A DNA stretch of 64,000 nucleotides from Cheilinus undulatus (Eukaryota > Chordata > Actinopteri > Labriformes > Labridae). The position numbers and the translations under genes are program-made. Under the pieces are notes generated by a model, which was given only the letters and a program-made list of their open reading frames with translations, had not been told where the DNA came from and searched no databases. The stretch is from positions 48,870,874 to 48,934,873 of the forward strand of contig NC_054868.1 in NCBI RefSeq assembly GCF_018320785.1. The letters run 5' to 3'. Positions 48,580 to 62,071 of the stretch are shown here, piece by piece (positions within the stretch are counted from its first letter, which is position 1; each line of letters begins with the position of its first letter).

Positions 48580-49189
48580 GGGTGCTTTCACACTGAGGGA
48601 CAGGGATCTGAGTACACTTGAGCCCTGCTTAGGTACTAGGCCCCAGTCTGCTTAGAGAGGTGGTCTGAGGCATGATTAGTTTGCACTCTGGCTTTGTACA
48701 CAAGAGATGTGAATGCATGCATGCCCAGATTCGGGAGAGTTGCAGCAGCTATATGACGTCGTAACAACAAAATTTCTAATATTTTGTTAACACTTTAAAT
48801 GTACCGTGGAAATTATGAGAGTCTAGTCAACAAATGGTCTGTTATGCCTTACCTTGCAGATGACAAGTTGTAGTCTGTGGTGTTGCCACGGCAACTCCTA
48901 ACCTCTCCTGTCTCTTAAAGAGCTGTCATATCCATGTAGCATGGGCCCATTTCATCCTCTGAGCTGCAAGATGTGGGAGTAGGAAGAGGGTTGATGTTGG
49001 TGCCTCAAATAAAGAACATCCTTAGCAGCAGGATGAACCCCATTGCTGCAGGAAACACAAACATTCCTCGCTCATTTGATGCAGGTGGTTTCTTCTTTCT
49101 TCTTGGTGGATTTGCAAAACAGTTACGACCATACAGACACCAACTGTAAACACGACAGAGCAACAATCATGCCTGATGTGAAAGCACCC
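48580..49189. mobile_element. Harbinger-like TIR element
   Basis: The left end gggtgctttcacactgagg and the right end gatgtgaaagcaccc are inverted repeats. The trinucleotide tga flanks both sides (48577-48579 and 49190-49192), close to the 3-bp TWA duplication of PIF/Harbinger. The minus-strand open frame 49022-49279 is not a recognisable transposase. Confidence 0.6.
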
Positions 49190-49195
49190 TGAGGA

Positions 49196-49830
49196 GATAA
49201 GGAATAAATGCTTGTTGGGAAAAGGAAGGCTCTTTGCAGATGATGTGGTTCTGTTGCTTTGTGTAGCAGTGAACTCCAACGAGCCTGTTGTCCTTTTGTA
49301 GATGAATTTGTGAATCAGCCAACTTCAGTGGAAGGCCATAGTTCTCTGCTGGCAAATGGTTGGGAGTGAGTGACTGCCTCAAGCTTAAGGTCAGGTATCT
49401 TGGGGTCTTGTTCAGGACTGAGGGTCTAATAGATTGCAAGACAAACAGGTTGGCATAGCCTCGGCAGTAATGGAATTGTATTTGACCATTGTACTGACAA
49501 AGGAGGTGAACCTTAAGGCAAAGCTTTCAGTTTACCCGTCAGTGTATAGATGTTCCTGTCCTTAGCTATAGTTGAGGGCTTTGTATGATAGTACGACTCA
49601 TGCTATCATGGGTACAAGCAACAAAATGATTTACCTCCTCCGCCATGGAGATAGCATTTCACAAGCATCACATTTTGGGTATGTTCTATCGAGAGGAGAC
49701 CTTCAAGGCCTAAAGTTGCTTAAGGAATACTGAACCTCACTTGACATGGAAACCCCTAAGAAACTGGGAACTGTTACTGCGAGGAAGACTTCTGGGGTAA
49801 CTTGCATAGACTGCTACCAGACCAAGCATA
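49196..49830 (+). pseudogene. LINE reverse-transcriptase fragment
   Basis: At 49228-49265 the plus strand encodes LFADDVVLLLC, the catalytic FADD box of a non-LTR reverse transcriptase. Downstream, across frame shifts and stops, come RYLGVLFRTEG (49393 on), VNLKAKLSVYPSVYRC (about 49509 on) and pieces like MGTSNKMIYLLRHGDSIS, which follow the order YLGVLFTSDG ... LSRKAKLSIYRSIY ... of fish LINE proteins. Heavily decayed. The upstream part is cut off by the Harbinger-like element. Confidence 0.7.
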
Positions 49831-52544
49831 AGCAGAAGAAAATGGACTAGAAAGAAATGTTCTAATATTTGCAACTGGAGGTGTGATTTCTGGACAATGT
49901 GGACACCACTACAGCTTTTCTCTGGACTTTCCATTTGAACAGTTAGGACTGTTTTCTGTCTCTTTCCATCTACAGTCAGTACCAGAAGGAAAGGTATGAA
50001 TGAATTATTTTGTAGCAGTTGGTGAATGGCGGCAGTCATTGATCTGTCTCTGCCTATCATTACCAAGCTATTTACCTGACTTAGTTCATTAAATTCTCCA
50101 GTTATTTTGTCATGCCATCAGACCTACCTAAGAGTTTTGAAGACCGCTAGTCAAGCTGCTTCTAGCTTTCTTACCATTGCATTTCATAATATCATGCAGA
50201 TATGCCTTTTTAAAGGTCAGCGAATGTCTGTAGCAATGCTGGTTGCAGCGTCAAACTGTTCAAATTCCTAAATCTTTGCTGCAGATTCCCAACTAGCAAA
50301 CAAGCAAAATGGGGTGTCTTTGAGCTTTTAACTAAGTGGTTGCATTCAGTCATGAAGAGTAGCAAAAACATCCCTGAACTAGACAACTCCATTTTGCCTG
50401 TGTTTCGTCTGCTAACGTAGCTGTTGGCAGGGCAGTATGTCCTGGCTGTAGACCCTGACCTTCAGCCGGGTCGTTTCTAGATTTGTAGTTTGAAGTTCCT
50501 CTCGATGAGATGAAGTGGACTCTACCAGGAAGTCAAACCAAGGTTGTCTCTTGAAAGATCAGCCTGTATATGAAATGCAGGATCTGTCGACTAGGGATTT
50601 GCTGCTTTTACGTTTTACCTTGGTGAAAACACAGTCTGGTACTCCCTGACAGAACAGTGAAGTACGTAGGCACATTTTTCTTTCTTTTATACAAGTACAC
50701 CCTGTTTTCTGTCGTGTTTCAGTCTGAAAGTGCGTCAAGTAGTCCAAGGATGAGATGGAACTCAGAAATGATCTTGGCCAAGCTCATTCGGCGTAGGATG
50801 TGTCCTGCCTCTTGCCTCAGAGTTAGAAATGCTATCATTTTTCAGTCCTCAAGTGCATCTGAAGAACTTTTAAAAGAAACGTAGCCCTTTACACACAAGC
50901 TCTAAACCGTTTCCGGTGCTGCCTGATCGTTCTAGACCTTTCCAGACATTGGTTCTTTCTCTGTGTTACAGCATTAAAAAATAAAACAAAAAAAAAAAAA
51001 AAAAACTTACGCATGTGTTGCCTTATAGCTGCTCCCTTCAACCCCGGCTGCACTCCAGGCGACTTTTACCTCGTCTTCTTCAGTTCTAAGATAAATTTAA
51101 ACTTCCTCACCTGCCGTGACTGCAAACGATAAAGTGAAGATTACAGATGGGCGATGACGTCTCATTTTCCAAAGTTGCGAAGGCAGCTTCGAGTCGTTCA
51201 TTTAGACGAGGAAGATGTCGCCTCCTCTCCTGTCGTGTACTGGATGGTTCCTCTAATCGTTGTCAATACTGTTTCAATACTCTCATAGATTACATATGGA
51301 AGGATCTATTCCAAAGTGACACATCCGTTATACGAAGAAAGACTCCAGTCACCTGTAAGTGATGGCCAAATTTAAATCCTCTACTAAAATAAGGCTGGTT
51401 TTAAACTTCTATCAAGATTTGACAAAGTGAAACATGACTCTTAATCCTAAAGGACGACGTTCTTCTCCAAATGGATATATCGTGATTTGGAATAGATGTT
51501 TTCATCAACTGTATCTTTAATATCTTTAAGTGGTGGATAGAAGTGACTCTTGCAGTTGGTAGATGTGTAAGGTATTAGGCTGTTAGGCGATGTGTCCAAC
51601 AGTTGATAGCAATGTTTTTCTTTTGTTCTCATATGGGGTAGCACAACTCAACTTAGTGGCCTATCTTTCAACCAAATAGGGCTCTTGATTTTATTATTTG
51701 ACTTTCTGAAGCCTTTTTTCTCCTTTTGGATTGTTTTATGATATGTGATGTAATTTTAAGTGCGAGATTTATGAAGCACTGATTGGATAAAGGAAGGATC
51801 CTCATTTAAATGTATGGTAAAATATGCGAAATGAATTTGAAATTGTGCTTTTTATGGCGTTTGTTCATTTGTACTGTACTTTAATACTTTTTTTGAAATA
51901 TGCATAATGATGTTAATATGACGCTGTTATTTGAACGCCATTTTTTTAAAAGTCCATTTTGGGTTTGATCAGAAGGCAAACTGGTTTTAATGTGTAGAGA
52001 CTGCAGTTAGGTCTGCTTTACTGCTAATATGAATTATGTACATTGTATTGGATGGTAATGACGGGGAGATGGAGGATAATAATGACATTGTAATGTATCT
52101 GAACTTCTGAAGCATGTTTTGCAAACCCTTATTGTACAGATTATGTATTCAGTGTCATGTTACCTGTTACCGTTGTTGCTTTCTGTGTTTCTTGTACAAG
52201 GCTTTTAATTAAAAGCTCCTTAAAAGCATTTCTCATTATAGTATGTGTTTTTATTTTCATATCTTATTGTTCAATGTGAATTTATTTCTCCACTACATTT
52301 TGCTTTAAAGGCTTCATACAGAGATTCCTACACGGATCAGGTTGCCTGATAAATTGGTTAAGTATGTGATTTAAAGGCATGCCCCCCATGATCTCACCTG
52401 GTCCAGCCTTAGGACTCACAATAACCTCCTTGAAGAGAAAATGTGACACAAATTTCTGAGTGTTTACTGAAAAATTTTGCAGTTTGGACTTTGGATGAAA
52501 CAAAACATAGTTTTGAAAAAGGAGACAGGACAAAATACAATGAG
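49831..52544. other. No recognised gene
   Basis: No exon or complete element supported. A run of about 20 A residues at 50983-51004 could be a retroposon tail. From about 51120 to 52240 the sequence is free of recognisable repeats and ends with attaaaagctcc, which could be the distal 3'UTR of an unrecognised transcript. Confidence 0.35.
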
Positions 52545-52784
52545 CAAGTCAATTTTATTTGTATAGGACCTTTCACAGAACGTCATAAGGTAAAATTCAA
52601 TATGAAACACCACAGAGATGTTCAATAGCCAATCTGAAAAGATGAGCGTAAATCTCCTTTTAAAAGCCTCTGCCGAACAGCCGAATGCAACCGAAGTGGA
52701 AGAGAGTTCCAAAGAGAAGGCTTCACATATTCAAAAGCATGATCACCTTTAGTTTTAAATGAACTGGCAAAGACTCTAAACATG
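52545..52784. repeat. Teleost retroposon-like repeat
   Basis: The phrase aagtcaattttatttgtata followed by ggacctttcacagaacg, then gaagtggaagagagttccaa, agagaaggcttcac and agcatgatcacctttagttt, reproduces the layout of a common dispersed fish repeat. Clade not determined. Open frames on both strands are by-products. Confidence 0.6.
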
Positions 52785-54425
<1,641 letters not shown>

Positions 54426-54879
54426 CTTGAGCTAATAGCTTGCAGCTAGCTTGGGGCTTCTTAAATATCTTTGTCTTTTTGGCATATTCATTTTCCTGGT
54501 CACACATTTTCAACCCTCTGAAAACAGCTCCACAACCAAATTTTTGGGTCCTGATCCACCAGTTGAGAACCACAGTTGTTATCACAACTGAAAGAGAGTT
54601 AGAATTTTTAGTCCTTTGGGCAGGTCTGCCCACATAATTAGCTGGGTCCATGAAAAAACCAGTCCATGAAAAGCCCCTCCCAGCTGGGATCTACCAATGA
54701 TTTCAATGCACATGTGTTGGACCAGTAGCATTGGTGCTAGCATGCTGGCTAACAGTTCCCTCATTTTGGAGCTGGGAAATGTGTCAAGTGATTTATTGGC
54801 TCTGATGTTGGAATCATTTTTCATGCTACTTTTTAACCTCTTTTACCATGTTTTCCATCCATTTTTACAACTTCTTTGT
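54426..54879. other. Unassigned sequence between mariner and the T-rich array
   Basis: No gene. Positions 54600-54790 (ctgcccacataattagctgg ... ctgggaaatgtgtcaagtga) look like the end of a dispersed element that may include the following array, but the terminus was not resolved. Confidence 0.35.
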
Positions 54880-56240
54880 CCACTTTTAACAAATTGTCAC
54901 TCTTATTTACCCATTTTTGCAATTTTTGCCTGTTTAAATACATTTTTTGCCATATTTTGCTCATTTCTACCACTTTGAAAACTTCATTGGCCATTTTCAT
55001 CATTTTTTGCGACTCTTTACCAACTTTAAATTAGTTATGTCACTTTTTTGCCACTATTAACCAATTTTTGACAGGTTTAACCACTTTGTTCCACTGTTTG
55101 GCCACTTAATTCCCATGTTTGCTGCTTTTTTGTCCATGTTTCCTACAATAACCTTTTTTGGGCTGCCTTCTGCCACTTTTAACACTTTATTGACACTTTA
55201 AACCAGTATTGCTACTTCCCCCATTTCTGCATTTGTTTTGCCACTATTATCCATTTTGTTTCCTTTGACCATATTTGCCACTTCTTTTTGTCACTTTTAA
55301 CCATTTCAAGCCACTTTTAACCAAGTTTTAACATTTTTTTTGCCACTATTAACCCTGTTTTGCCAATTTTTTTGTCACTTTTATCCCATTTTGCTGCTTT
55401 TTATCCATTTTTGCCACTTCTTTTTGTCACTTTAGATAAAGTTTTGCCATTTTTTTTGCCACATTAACCCTTTACTGACACTTCTTTTATCACTTTTAAC
55501 CTTTTCTTGCCACTTTTAACCAAATTTTGCAGTTTTTTTTGTCACTATTATCCCATTTTGCTGCTTTTTGTCCATTTTTGCCACTTCCTTTTGCCACTTT
55601 CAATCAAGTTCTGTGATTTTCTGCAACCATTAACCAATTTTCACCACTTTTTTTTTTTTTTTGCCAATTTTAAACTATTTTTGACATTTTGCCCATTTCT
55701 TCCACTGTTTGGCCACTTAATGTCCATGTTTGCTGATTTTTTGTCAGTTTTTTGACACAGTTAACCTTTTTTCCTGTTTTCTCCTAATTATTTTTACACA
55801 CTTTTGCTACTTTAAACCACTTTTGCCCATTTTTGCCTCTTTTTTTGGCCAGTTTTATCCCTTTTGTTACTTTTTGTCCATTTTTGCCACTTCTTCATGT
55901 CACTTGTAATTTGCCAGTTTTGCTAGTTTGCCAATTTTTTGCCACTGTTACCCCTCTTTTGCCACTATTTATCCTTTTTTGCCACTTTTGACCCTTTCCA
56001 GCCACTTTTAATAAAGTTATGCCATTTTTGCCACCATTAATCCTTTATGCTGCCTTTTGTCCATTTCTGCCACTTCTTTTTGCCACTGTTGATCAAGTTT
56101 TGCCATTTTTTTTGCCACTATCAACCCATTTTCGCCACTTCTTTTTGCCAATTTTAAAATATTTTTAGCACCTTTCCCATTTTTCCACTGTTTAGCCACT
56201 TAATGCCTATTTTTGCTAATTTTTCATCCATTTTATCTTT
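54880..56240. repeat. Degenerate TTTTGCCACTTTTAACCA array
   Basis: About 1.35 kb built almost wholly from variants of ttttgccactttt, aaccattttg and tgtccatttttgccacttct, with unit length drifting around 15-30 bp. Strand composition is extremely skewed (T and C against G). Open frames reading through it on either strand (54697-54978, 55507-55755, 56017-56199) are low-complexity and are not genes. The right flank (gggccccaattaggctgggc, about 56347) resembles a MITE terminus, so the array may be the swollen centre of a transposon. Confidence 0.85.
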
Positions 56241-57090
56241 TGTTTCTTTAGCAAGAGTGGTCATTATTCAGGTCAAATAAAGTAAATAAAATATCTTAAT
56301 CACAGCCTAACTTAACAATGGACCATGATTTTACTGACCTCAGTGGGCCCCAATTAGGCTGGGCCCCAGAAAGCTCTCCGCTTTATCCCCCTAACCGGCA
56401 GCCTTGCCCCTATTTAAAACAAGCCCATGACTGAAATGATCTTAATCCACCTTGAAGATACATTAATTGGTTTTTGGCTGCTTCAGGCCAGAGGAACAGA
56501 TTGGAAACACTTCTGACATCTTGGGAACAGATTGCACTTCCACAGCAGAAGCTGTTATGAAAGCTGCCAATGTGCTCATCAAGGTCTTACAATGTTCTGT
56601 CCGTTCAGACATCACAGAGAAATTCAGCAGCTTACCGTCCAAGTGTCTCGCCAAACAGATTTTAAAATAAATATTGAGGGAAGTGGGAATCAAACTAACC
56701 ATCTTCCGGCTTTTTGATTCCAGCACTAGAGCCTCAGTGAACCCTGATACTGCTCTTTAAGAGACTTTGCAGCAAACAGTTACATAAGCAGTCACACTCC
56801 TGCACTCGCAGGTGTGCTCCAGGTAGAAGGGGGAGGGAGACCAGAGAGGGAGAGGAAGGACAGGCTGCAGACCAAGCCACACAGAACAGTTGCTAAAATA
56901 AATCTGCATCTGAGAATTGAGAGAAAGCAGGGCTTACAGCAATGCAAATTAAAGCAAAGTCTGGATCCTCCTTTAAATTTGCATGACAGCCAATGATGAA
57001 CAAAGAGTGGTACAAATAAATAAGCTTTTCCAACTTTACAGGCTCAGAAATGTGGCAAGAATTAACTTCAACTAATCCAAAACTTTTTAC
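56241..57090. other. No recognised gene
   Basis: Open frames at 56463-56726 (-) and 56467-56717 (+) overlap one another and have no recognisable domain. No splice-bounded exon could be supported. Confidence 0.35.
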
Positions 57091-57254
57091 CTATAAAGTA
57101 ATGACAATTAAATTTAAAAATCATGTAAACTAAGTGACCCAGGCAATAGTTGTTGTATGCAGAGTGTCTCTCATCTCAGCTACCCAAGCTTGTAACTCCA
57201 TCAGAGTAGTCATGGGTGTCTTGGTGGCCTCTCTCACTAGTTTACCTCTTGCAA

Positions 57255-57526
57255 TTGCAGACTTTGAATATCCCACCATCTACAGTATGTATAACATCAT
57301 CAAAAGATTCAAAGAATCTGAAAAAGTCTCAGTTTACAAGGCTAAAGGTTTTGATTGCAAGCTTGTGATCTTCAGGAGACTTTGCGTTAAAAACTGGCAT
57401 GATTATGAACTGGAATTTGCTGCATTGGCTCAGGAACACTTCCAGAGATCAATCTGTCCACACAGTTCACTGTGCCATCCACCAATGCAATTTAGAGCTG
57501 TAGCATGCAAAGAAGACACCATATGA
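57255..57526 (+). pseudogene. Tc1-type transposase fragment
   Basis: The open frame reads TIYSMYNIIKRFKESEKVSV then RRLCVKNWHDYELEFAALAQ and EHFQRSI, following Tc1-like transposase order (STVYNIIKRFRESG, ALRRHCIKNRHDSV, EITAWAQEHFQKPLS). This is the DNA-binding domain. The catalytic DDE part is absent, so it cannot be active. Confidence 0.7.
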
Positions 57527-57929
57527 AAGCACAATCCAGAAACCTCACCATCTTCTCTGAGCCTATATCTGACTGGATATGCACCACAGTGTTGAATTGA
57601 AAGACAGTTAGAGAGGGTATAGTCATCAAATCAGTCATGCACACACAATGCTAGTGAAAAATGGAACAATGAATTCGGATTTTGACCCTTCTCAGAATTT
57701 TTAGTGCTCCTTAAGTCGCTCCTATTGCAATGATGGCACAGCGATATTCCTGGAAGCCAATTCCGGGGAAGTCATAGTGCAAACTTGCATTAGCTTTAAT
57801 CCAAGTTACACAAAACTGAGACCAAACTGGGGAAAAAAGAAAAGAAAGTATTTGTGTGCTAGCTTGGTACATTTCACTTCAAAGAACCGTCAGCAGTTGA
57901 ATTCAATTTTCTTTGCCCCCTAGTGTTCA

Positions 57930-58440
57930 TCATTACCTACTCATAATTATGAAGTCATAGTTCTGAAATAGACGGCAAAATTCTGACAAAAGTCAGAATT
58001 ATTCAATAAAAAGTCATTATTATGAGATAGTTTCTCAAAATGATGAGACTGAAGTCAAAAATAAGAGAGAACAGGTAAAAATGAATGGGTAACCTACATG
58101 ATCAAATTCATGAGATTAAAGTCAAAGTCATCAAACAAAAAGTCAAAACTATGAGATAGTCATAATTATGAAATAAACGTCATAGTTATGAGGTAACGAT
58201 GAAAAAAAAAATGATAAGACCAAAGTTGAAAATGAAGAGATATCAAGTCAATATGACACAAAAAGTCACCATTAGCATAAAATGCCATAATTGTGAGATA
58301 AAAAGTCCAAATGATAACATTTGAATCTTAAATTGCGAGATTGTGACTATCTCATTCCTTTTTACACCATAATGAAGTTAAACATGATTGGAATCAAAAT
58401 GTGAAAATGATGAGATGACGTTTTTTCCAAATGTTAAAAG
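57930..58440. repeat. Degenerate AAGTC/ATTATGAGATA array inside the Tc1-like element
   Basis: Repeated words such as attatgaagtcatag, aaaagtcattattatgagat, tgatgagactgaagtcaaa and attatgaaataaacgtcat recur with a spacing of about 20-30 bp. The motif resembles the arrays in the hAT-like MITEs at 53180-53760 and 59740-60330. Confidence 0.75.
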
Positions 58441-58705
58441 CAGAGTGACACCCAGGACTGCTCTGATGGAGTTACAAGCTTGGGCAGCTGAGATGAGAGA
58501 CGCTCTGCATACAACAGTTATTGCCTTGGTCACTTAGTTTACATGACTTTTAAATATAATTGACATTACTTTACAGAAATCTGTTTTCACTTTGACATTA
58601 AAGAAGTTTTTGTTGTGTTTTTTTTTTCTCAAAAAGCAAAATTATATTGATCATGATTGATTTATAAAATAAATTAAAGTTTAAACATGAAACAGGGTGA
58701 ATACT

Positions 58706-59080
58706 TCTATAAGCTCATCGCTTTTGCTCTCCACATGTAGTTCCTATTTCTGCCACAGAGAGGAGCTGTTGAGCTACATCAGCATTCATTGGATCATTGT
58801 AAAGCAACCTGTGTGTTTAGAGAGGGATTGTGAAGGCTGAGGTGATATTAAGGTCATCATGCCCGTGGATTCATCTCTAAACGCTTTGATGCTGCGATAA
58901 ATACATACATCTAGTTCAAACAGCATTTCTCCTTCTCCATAGTCGCTCTTTTATTTAATTTTCCCTCTGTAGCTCTATAATGGAGGCTAAAAGGGAAGAG
59001 TTGACACTGAGAGGTGATGCAGAGGGCCTTTGTCAGCTCTTTTTTTTCTCCTCTGCTCCCTCTCTTTATCGCTCTGGCAG
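58706..59080. other. Flank of the candidate exon
   Basis: Non-repetitive-looking sequence ending in a long pyrimidine tract (59038-59076) that serves the acceptor of the candidate exon. No other feature. Confidence 0.35.
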
Positions 59081-59134
59081 GACACCACTGAGCTTATGAG
59101 CCAGATGGAACAGAAATACTCGCAGTGGTTTGAT
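59081..59134 (+). CDS. Candidate isolated 54-nt internal exon, gene unknown
   Basis: A strong acceptor (long pyrimidine tract then gctctggcag) and a consensus donor (gat|gtgagt) bound 54 nt that are open in only one frame, reading DTTELMSQMEQKYSQWFD, phase 0 at both ends. The other two frames stop at once. The charged, hydrophilic peptide looks like part of a helix. It lies about 12.9 kb downstream of cbx6 on the same strand and may be one exon of a gene mostly outside the window. I do not recognise the protein; chance remains possible. Confidence 0.35.
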
Positions 59135-59656
59135 GTGAGTGGCCCACATCTGTGTGTGTTTGTGCATGAAACATCAGCCACCTCTGGAGATTAATCCACA
59201 ATCTGGGCTGCCGTTCTCTGAAGGGAAGCCCGAGTGGAGTTTGAGCCTCCGACAGTCCACGGTGGATATTTCAGCTTCATTAAACCCAGAAAATCTGATA
59301 TTTATATCTGCTGTTTATTCCTTTAGAGACTCACTTGAGCACAAAAACACAAGCACGTTCACTTTTAAACTTTTTAAAAACATTATTCCAAAAGAAAAGT
59401 TGGCTCTAAATCACCCCTGACTCCCACTCCCACATTGCAGCTTGTTTTTCTACACTGGACACAAAAGTCAAATCCAACAATGGTAAAGGTCTCTCCAGCC
59501 AACTTCACCACCACCAACAGTGCTCTGGGTCATTTCCAATGCATCTTTTGTTAGTATGCAGTGTTTCAACTCCATCATGGACATCTTCCCAGTTAGTTCT
59601 GAGTTAAGGCAGAGGTCTCTGCTCCGACACTCTTTTGTACCTGTATAGGAGGGTAG

Positions 59657-60555
59657 CAGGTGCAGCAAATTGAACCTGAGGGCCAAAAAGGGTCCACATT
59701 TAACCATAAACTGTCAACCTCGTTTTCACCAGCAATGAATTATGGGGGAAAAAACCTTAGCACTGATGACAAATGATTTTGACATTGAAAAAAGTCAAAT
59801 TGATAAGATTAAAGGCTCAAAATCTGAGATAAAAATTCAAACGTATTAGCTCAAAAGGTCCAAACATGGCATTTAAAGTCAAAATAATGTTTTAAAAAGG
59901 CAAATATATGAGACAAAGAGTTGAGATCATGATTCTTAACAGTCAAAATATGAGATAAAATTGAAATTCGTTGGTTTAAAATGTCAAAGCATGAGAAAAA
60001 GATTTAAATTTTGAGTTTTAAAGGTCAAATTAATACCTCAAATTTAAAATTATGGATCTGAAAGGTCAAATTATGAGATAAAAGTCAAAGTAAGAAGCTA
60101 AAAATGTCAAAATGTGAGAAAAAAAATCCAAATCACAAGTTCAAAAGGTCAAAATGTTGCTTAAAAATGTAAAATTTAGGATCTTAAAGGTCAACAAATA
60201 AGAAAAAAAGTCAAAATTGTGAATTGAAAAGGTCAACAAATGAAATAAAGTCAAAACCATAACTTTGTGTCATAACTGTGAGATGCAATATAAGAATATG
60301 AAATAAAAACAGAAATGTATTTTCCCACATTCCTGACTTTTAATTTAATTACTTTAACTTTTTTCTAATTTTTATGACTTAAAAGGATACAATTTTAAAT
60401 CATCTAGGTCAAGTTTACATTTTTAAACTGGAGGAAATCTGCAGACCTCAAACCAGTGGGCCAGCCATAATAAAAATATGATATGATCTGGTGGGCCGGG
60501 TATAACTGTGCCAAGGGCCAGATTTGGCCCCCGCGCCTTGAGTTTGACACCCCTG
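59657..60555. mobile_element. hAT-like MITE, second copy of the 53075-53941 family
   Basis: The right end ccttgagtttgacacccctg is the inverted caggggtgtcaaactcaagg terminus. Internal words taaccataaactgtcaacct, gaggaaatctgcagacctca and ggtgggccgg match 53075-53941. The left terminus (caggtgcagcaaattgaacc) is degenerate, and no clear 8-bp duplication is left. The interior about 59740-60330 is again a gtcaaaatatgagataaa-type array. Confidence 0.75.
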
Positions 60556-60563
60556 TTGTAGAC

Positions 60564-61112
60564 CAGTGTTAATTTTCGAAGCTGTTTTTATTCTTTAGTC
60601 TTAGTCTTAGTTTTAGTTTTAGATGAAATACATTTAAGTTTTAGTCACATTTTAATCATTTCCATCCTTTTTAATTTTAGTCTAGTTTTAGTTGATGAAA
60701 ACTGAAAACATTTTTGTCTAGTTTTAGTTCATAAAAGTCTAGTCTTTACTTTTAGTCCAAGCATTTATTTTCTTTCCTAAATTTGGTACCAGGTCATGGT
60801 AGTGTGTTCTATGCACCCTGCCAAACCTGGGGTCCCTGCTTTCTACAGCTGAGAAGCAGAATAGGTACAGATGCATTGTTTTACAACAGATTTACCCACA
60901 GTGGAGAAATATCACAGATTTTGATTGTCCGGTGAAAACTAATTTACATTTGAATCTAGTCTGAGTCATCTTGACAAAAACTAGACTTAGTTCTTGTCAG
61001 TTTTAGTCATCACATACCTATTTTTGTTAGTCTTAGTCTAATTTTTGTAATGGAGAAAAAGGCTGTCGATTAACATTTTTAGTCATAGTTTTAGTCGACG
61101 AAACTAACACTG
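60564..61112. mobile_element. hAT-like MITE with TTTTAGTC-rich interior
   Basis: The left end cagtgttaattttcgaagc and the right end gacgaaactaacactg are inverted. Flanking octamers ttgtagac (60556-60563) and ctgtagac (61113-61120) differ at one base. The interior is full of ttttagtc/tagttttagt words. It begins 8 bp after the end of the preceding MITE. Confidence 0.85.
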
Positions 61113-61525
61113 CTGTAGACTATGACCGGCCTCTTGGGGGCTCTTAAATCACTTGGTGAGGAGGGTGAAATGTTGAGAATGCACATCTCCTGGGCCAAAA
61201 CAAAGATCCGGGCATTTGAGGATGCCTTGAATGCTGCCATCTTATGCTGCACAGTCTATCGATCCACTATCTATTTGGCTGAGATCAACTGTGGACCTGG
61301 CCTTGTGCACAGAGCGATGGCTTTGCTAGGCAAGGTGGTGCTAACGCTAACGGTACCTGAACATGCCGACAAAAGTCAGAGTCTTTCAGTCCTTGTTCCT
61401 TCTGGTCTTACTATACTTTTCAGAGGCCTGGACACTGACTGATGGACAGAGGTGCATGCTGGACTCCTTTGTGACAACTTCCCTTTTTGGCCCATTTTTG
61501 GCTATCATTGGCAAGACCATGTGCT

Positions 61526-62071
61526 TTACCTCCAATTTCCACATACAACAGCTGCTCTGTGATTTGCTTGCAAGTGCAATGCAGAGCAAATCACTTCCAC
61601 TCTAGTCGACACTGCTCCACTTAGCTTTAGATATGCACCAGGTCTATTTTCAGCACCAGTTGCTGCCAAACCGCACCAATCAGCGTAGAAGAGATCAATC
61701 CAAACAGTCTTCAAAATGCACTTGATCGTTATATTGATCGTAAATCATCACCTTGTGGCATACAGGCAAATGGTCTATTCTTCTAGTTACTAGGGTGCCA
61801 TTGATGAGGAAAAGTTAACATTTGAGGTGGCAGAAGCAATGAAATCATGCTGAAATGGTAAATCAACCCCAAAAAGGCAAATAATCCACCGTTGACATTT
61901 TTCCTGCATGAATTTGTAGTTCTCCTGTGATCTTGAGTCTCAAGCTGCTCAGGGCTGTGCTGTGTTGCACAGCTTTCTGCTTCCAGTGTGTGAGGTTGCT
62001 CAGTTCCACTCAGAGCAAAGTCTTGCACGTTTGAGAGCGGTGCAACCGCAGTATGTGGAAATTGGAGGTAA
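61526..62071. mobile_element. Foldback element inside the LINE
   Basis: The arm at 61526-61545 (ttacctccaatttccacata) is the exact reverse complement of 62052-62071 (tatgtggaaattggaggtaa). Pairing weakens inwards (gcagagcaaatcacttccac against cactcagagcaaagtcttgc). LINE coding similarity stops before it and resumes after it. No target duplication was resolved. Confidence 0.6.

Larger units (their letters stand above)
57091..58576 (+). mobile_element. Tc1-like element with long inverted arms
   Basis: The left arm 57091-57220 (for example tctctcatctcagctaccca, agcttgtaactccatcagag) is the reverse complement of the right arm 58446-58576 (ctctgatggagttacaagct, agctgagatgagagacgctc) with few mismatches. 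Further right, gacattaaagaagtttttgt and cagggtgaatacttctataa (to about 58705) are the remembered outer end of a common fish Tc1 family, so the original element was longer and its left outer end is lost. Between the arms lie a transposase fragment and, from about 57930 to 58440, a degenerate array. Confidence 0.8.

Noticed and set aside
54697..56199. Several open frames rich in Phe, Leu, Cys and His (or Lys and Met on the minus strand)
   Set aside because: They are produced by the TTTTGCCAC array; no real domain and extreme composition.
57930..58440. Possible CRISPR-like or satellite array
   Set aside because: Units are degenerate, without constant repeats and unique spacers, and the context is a eukaryotic transposon.
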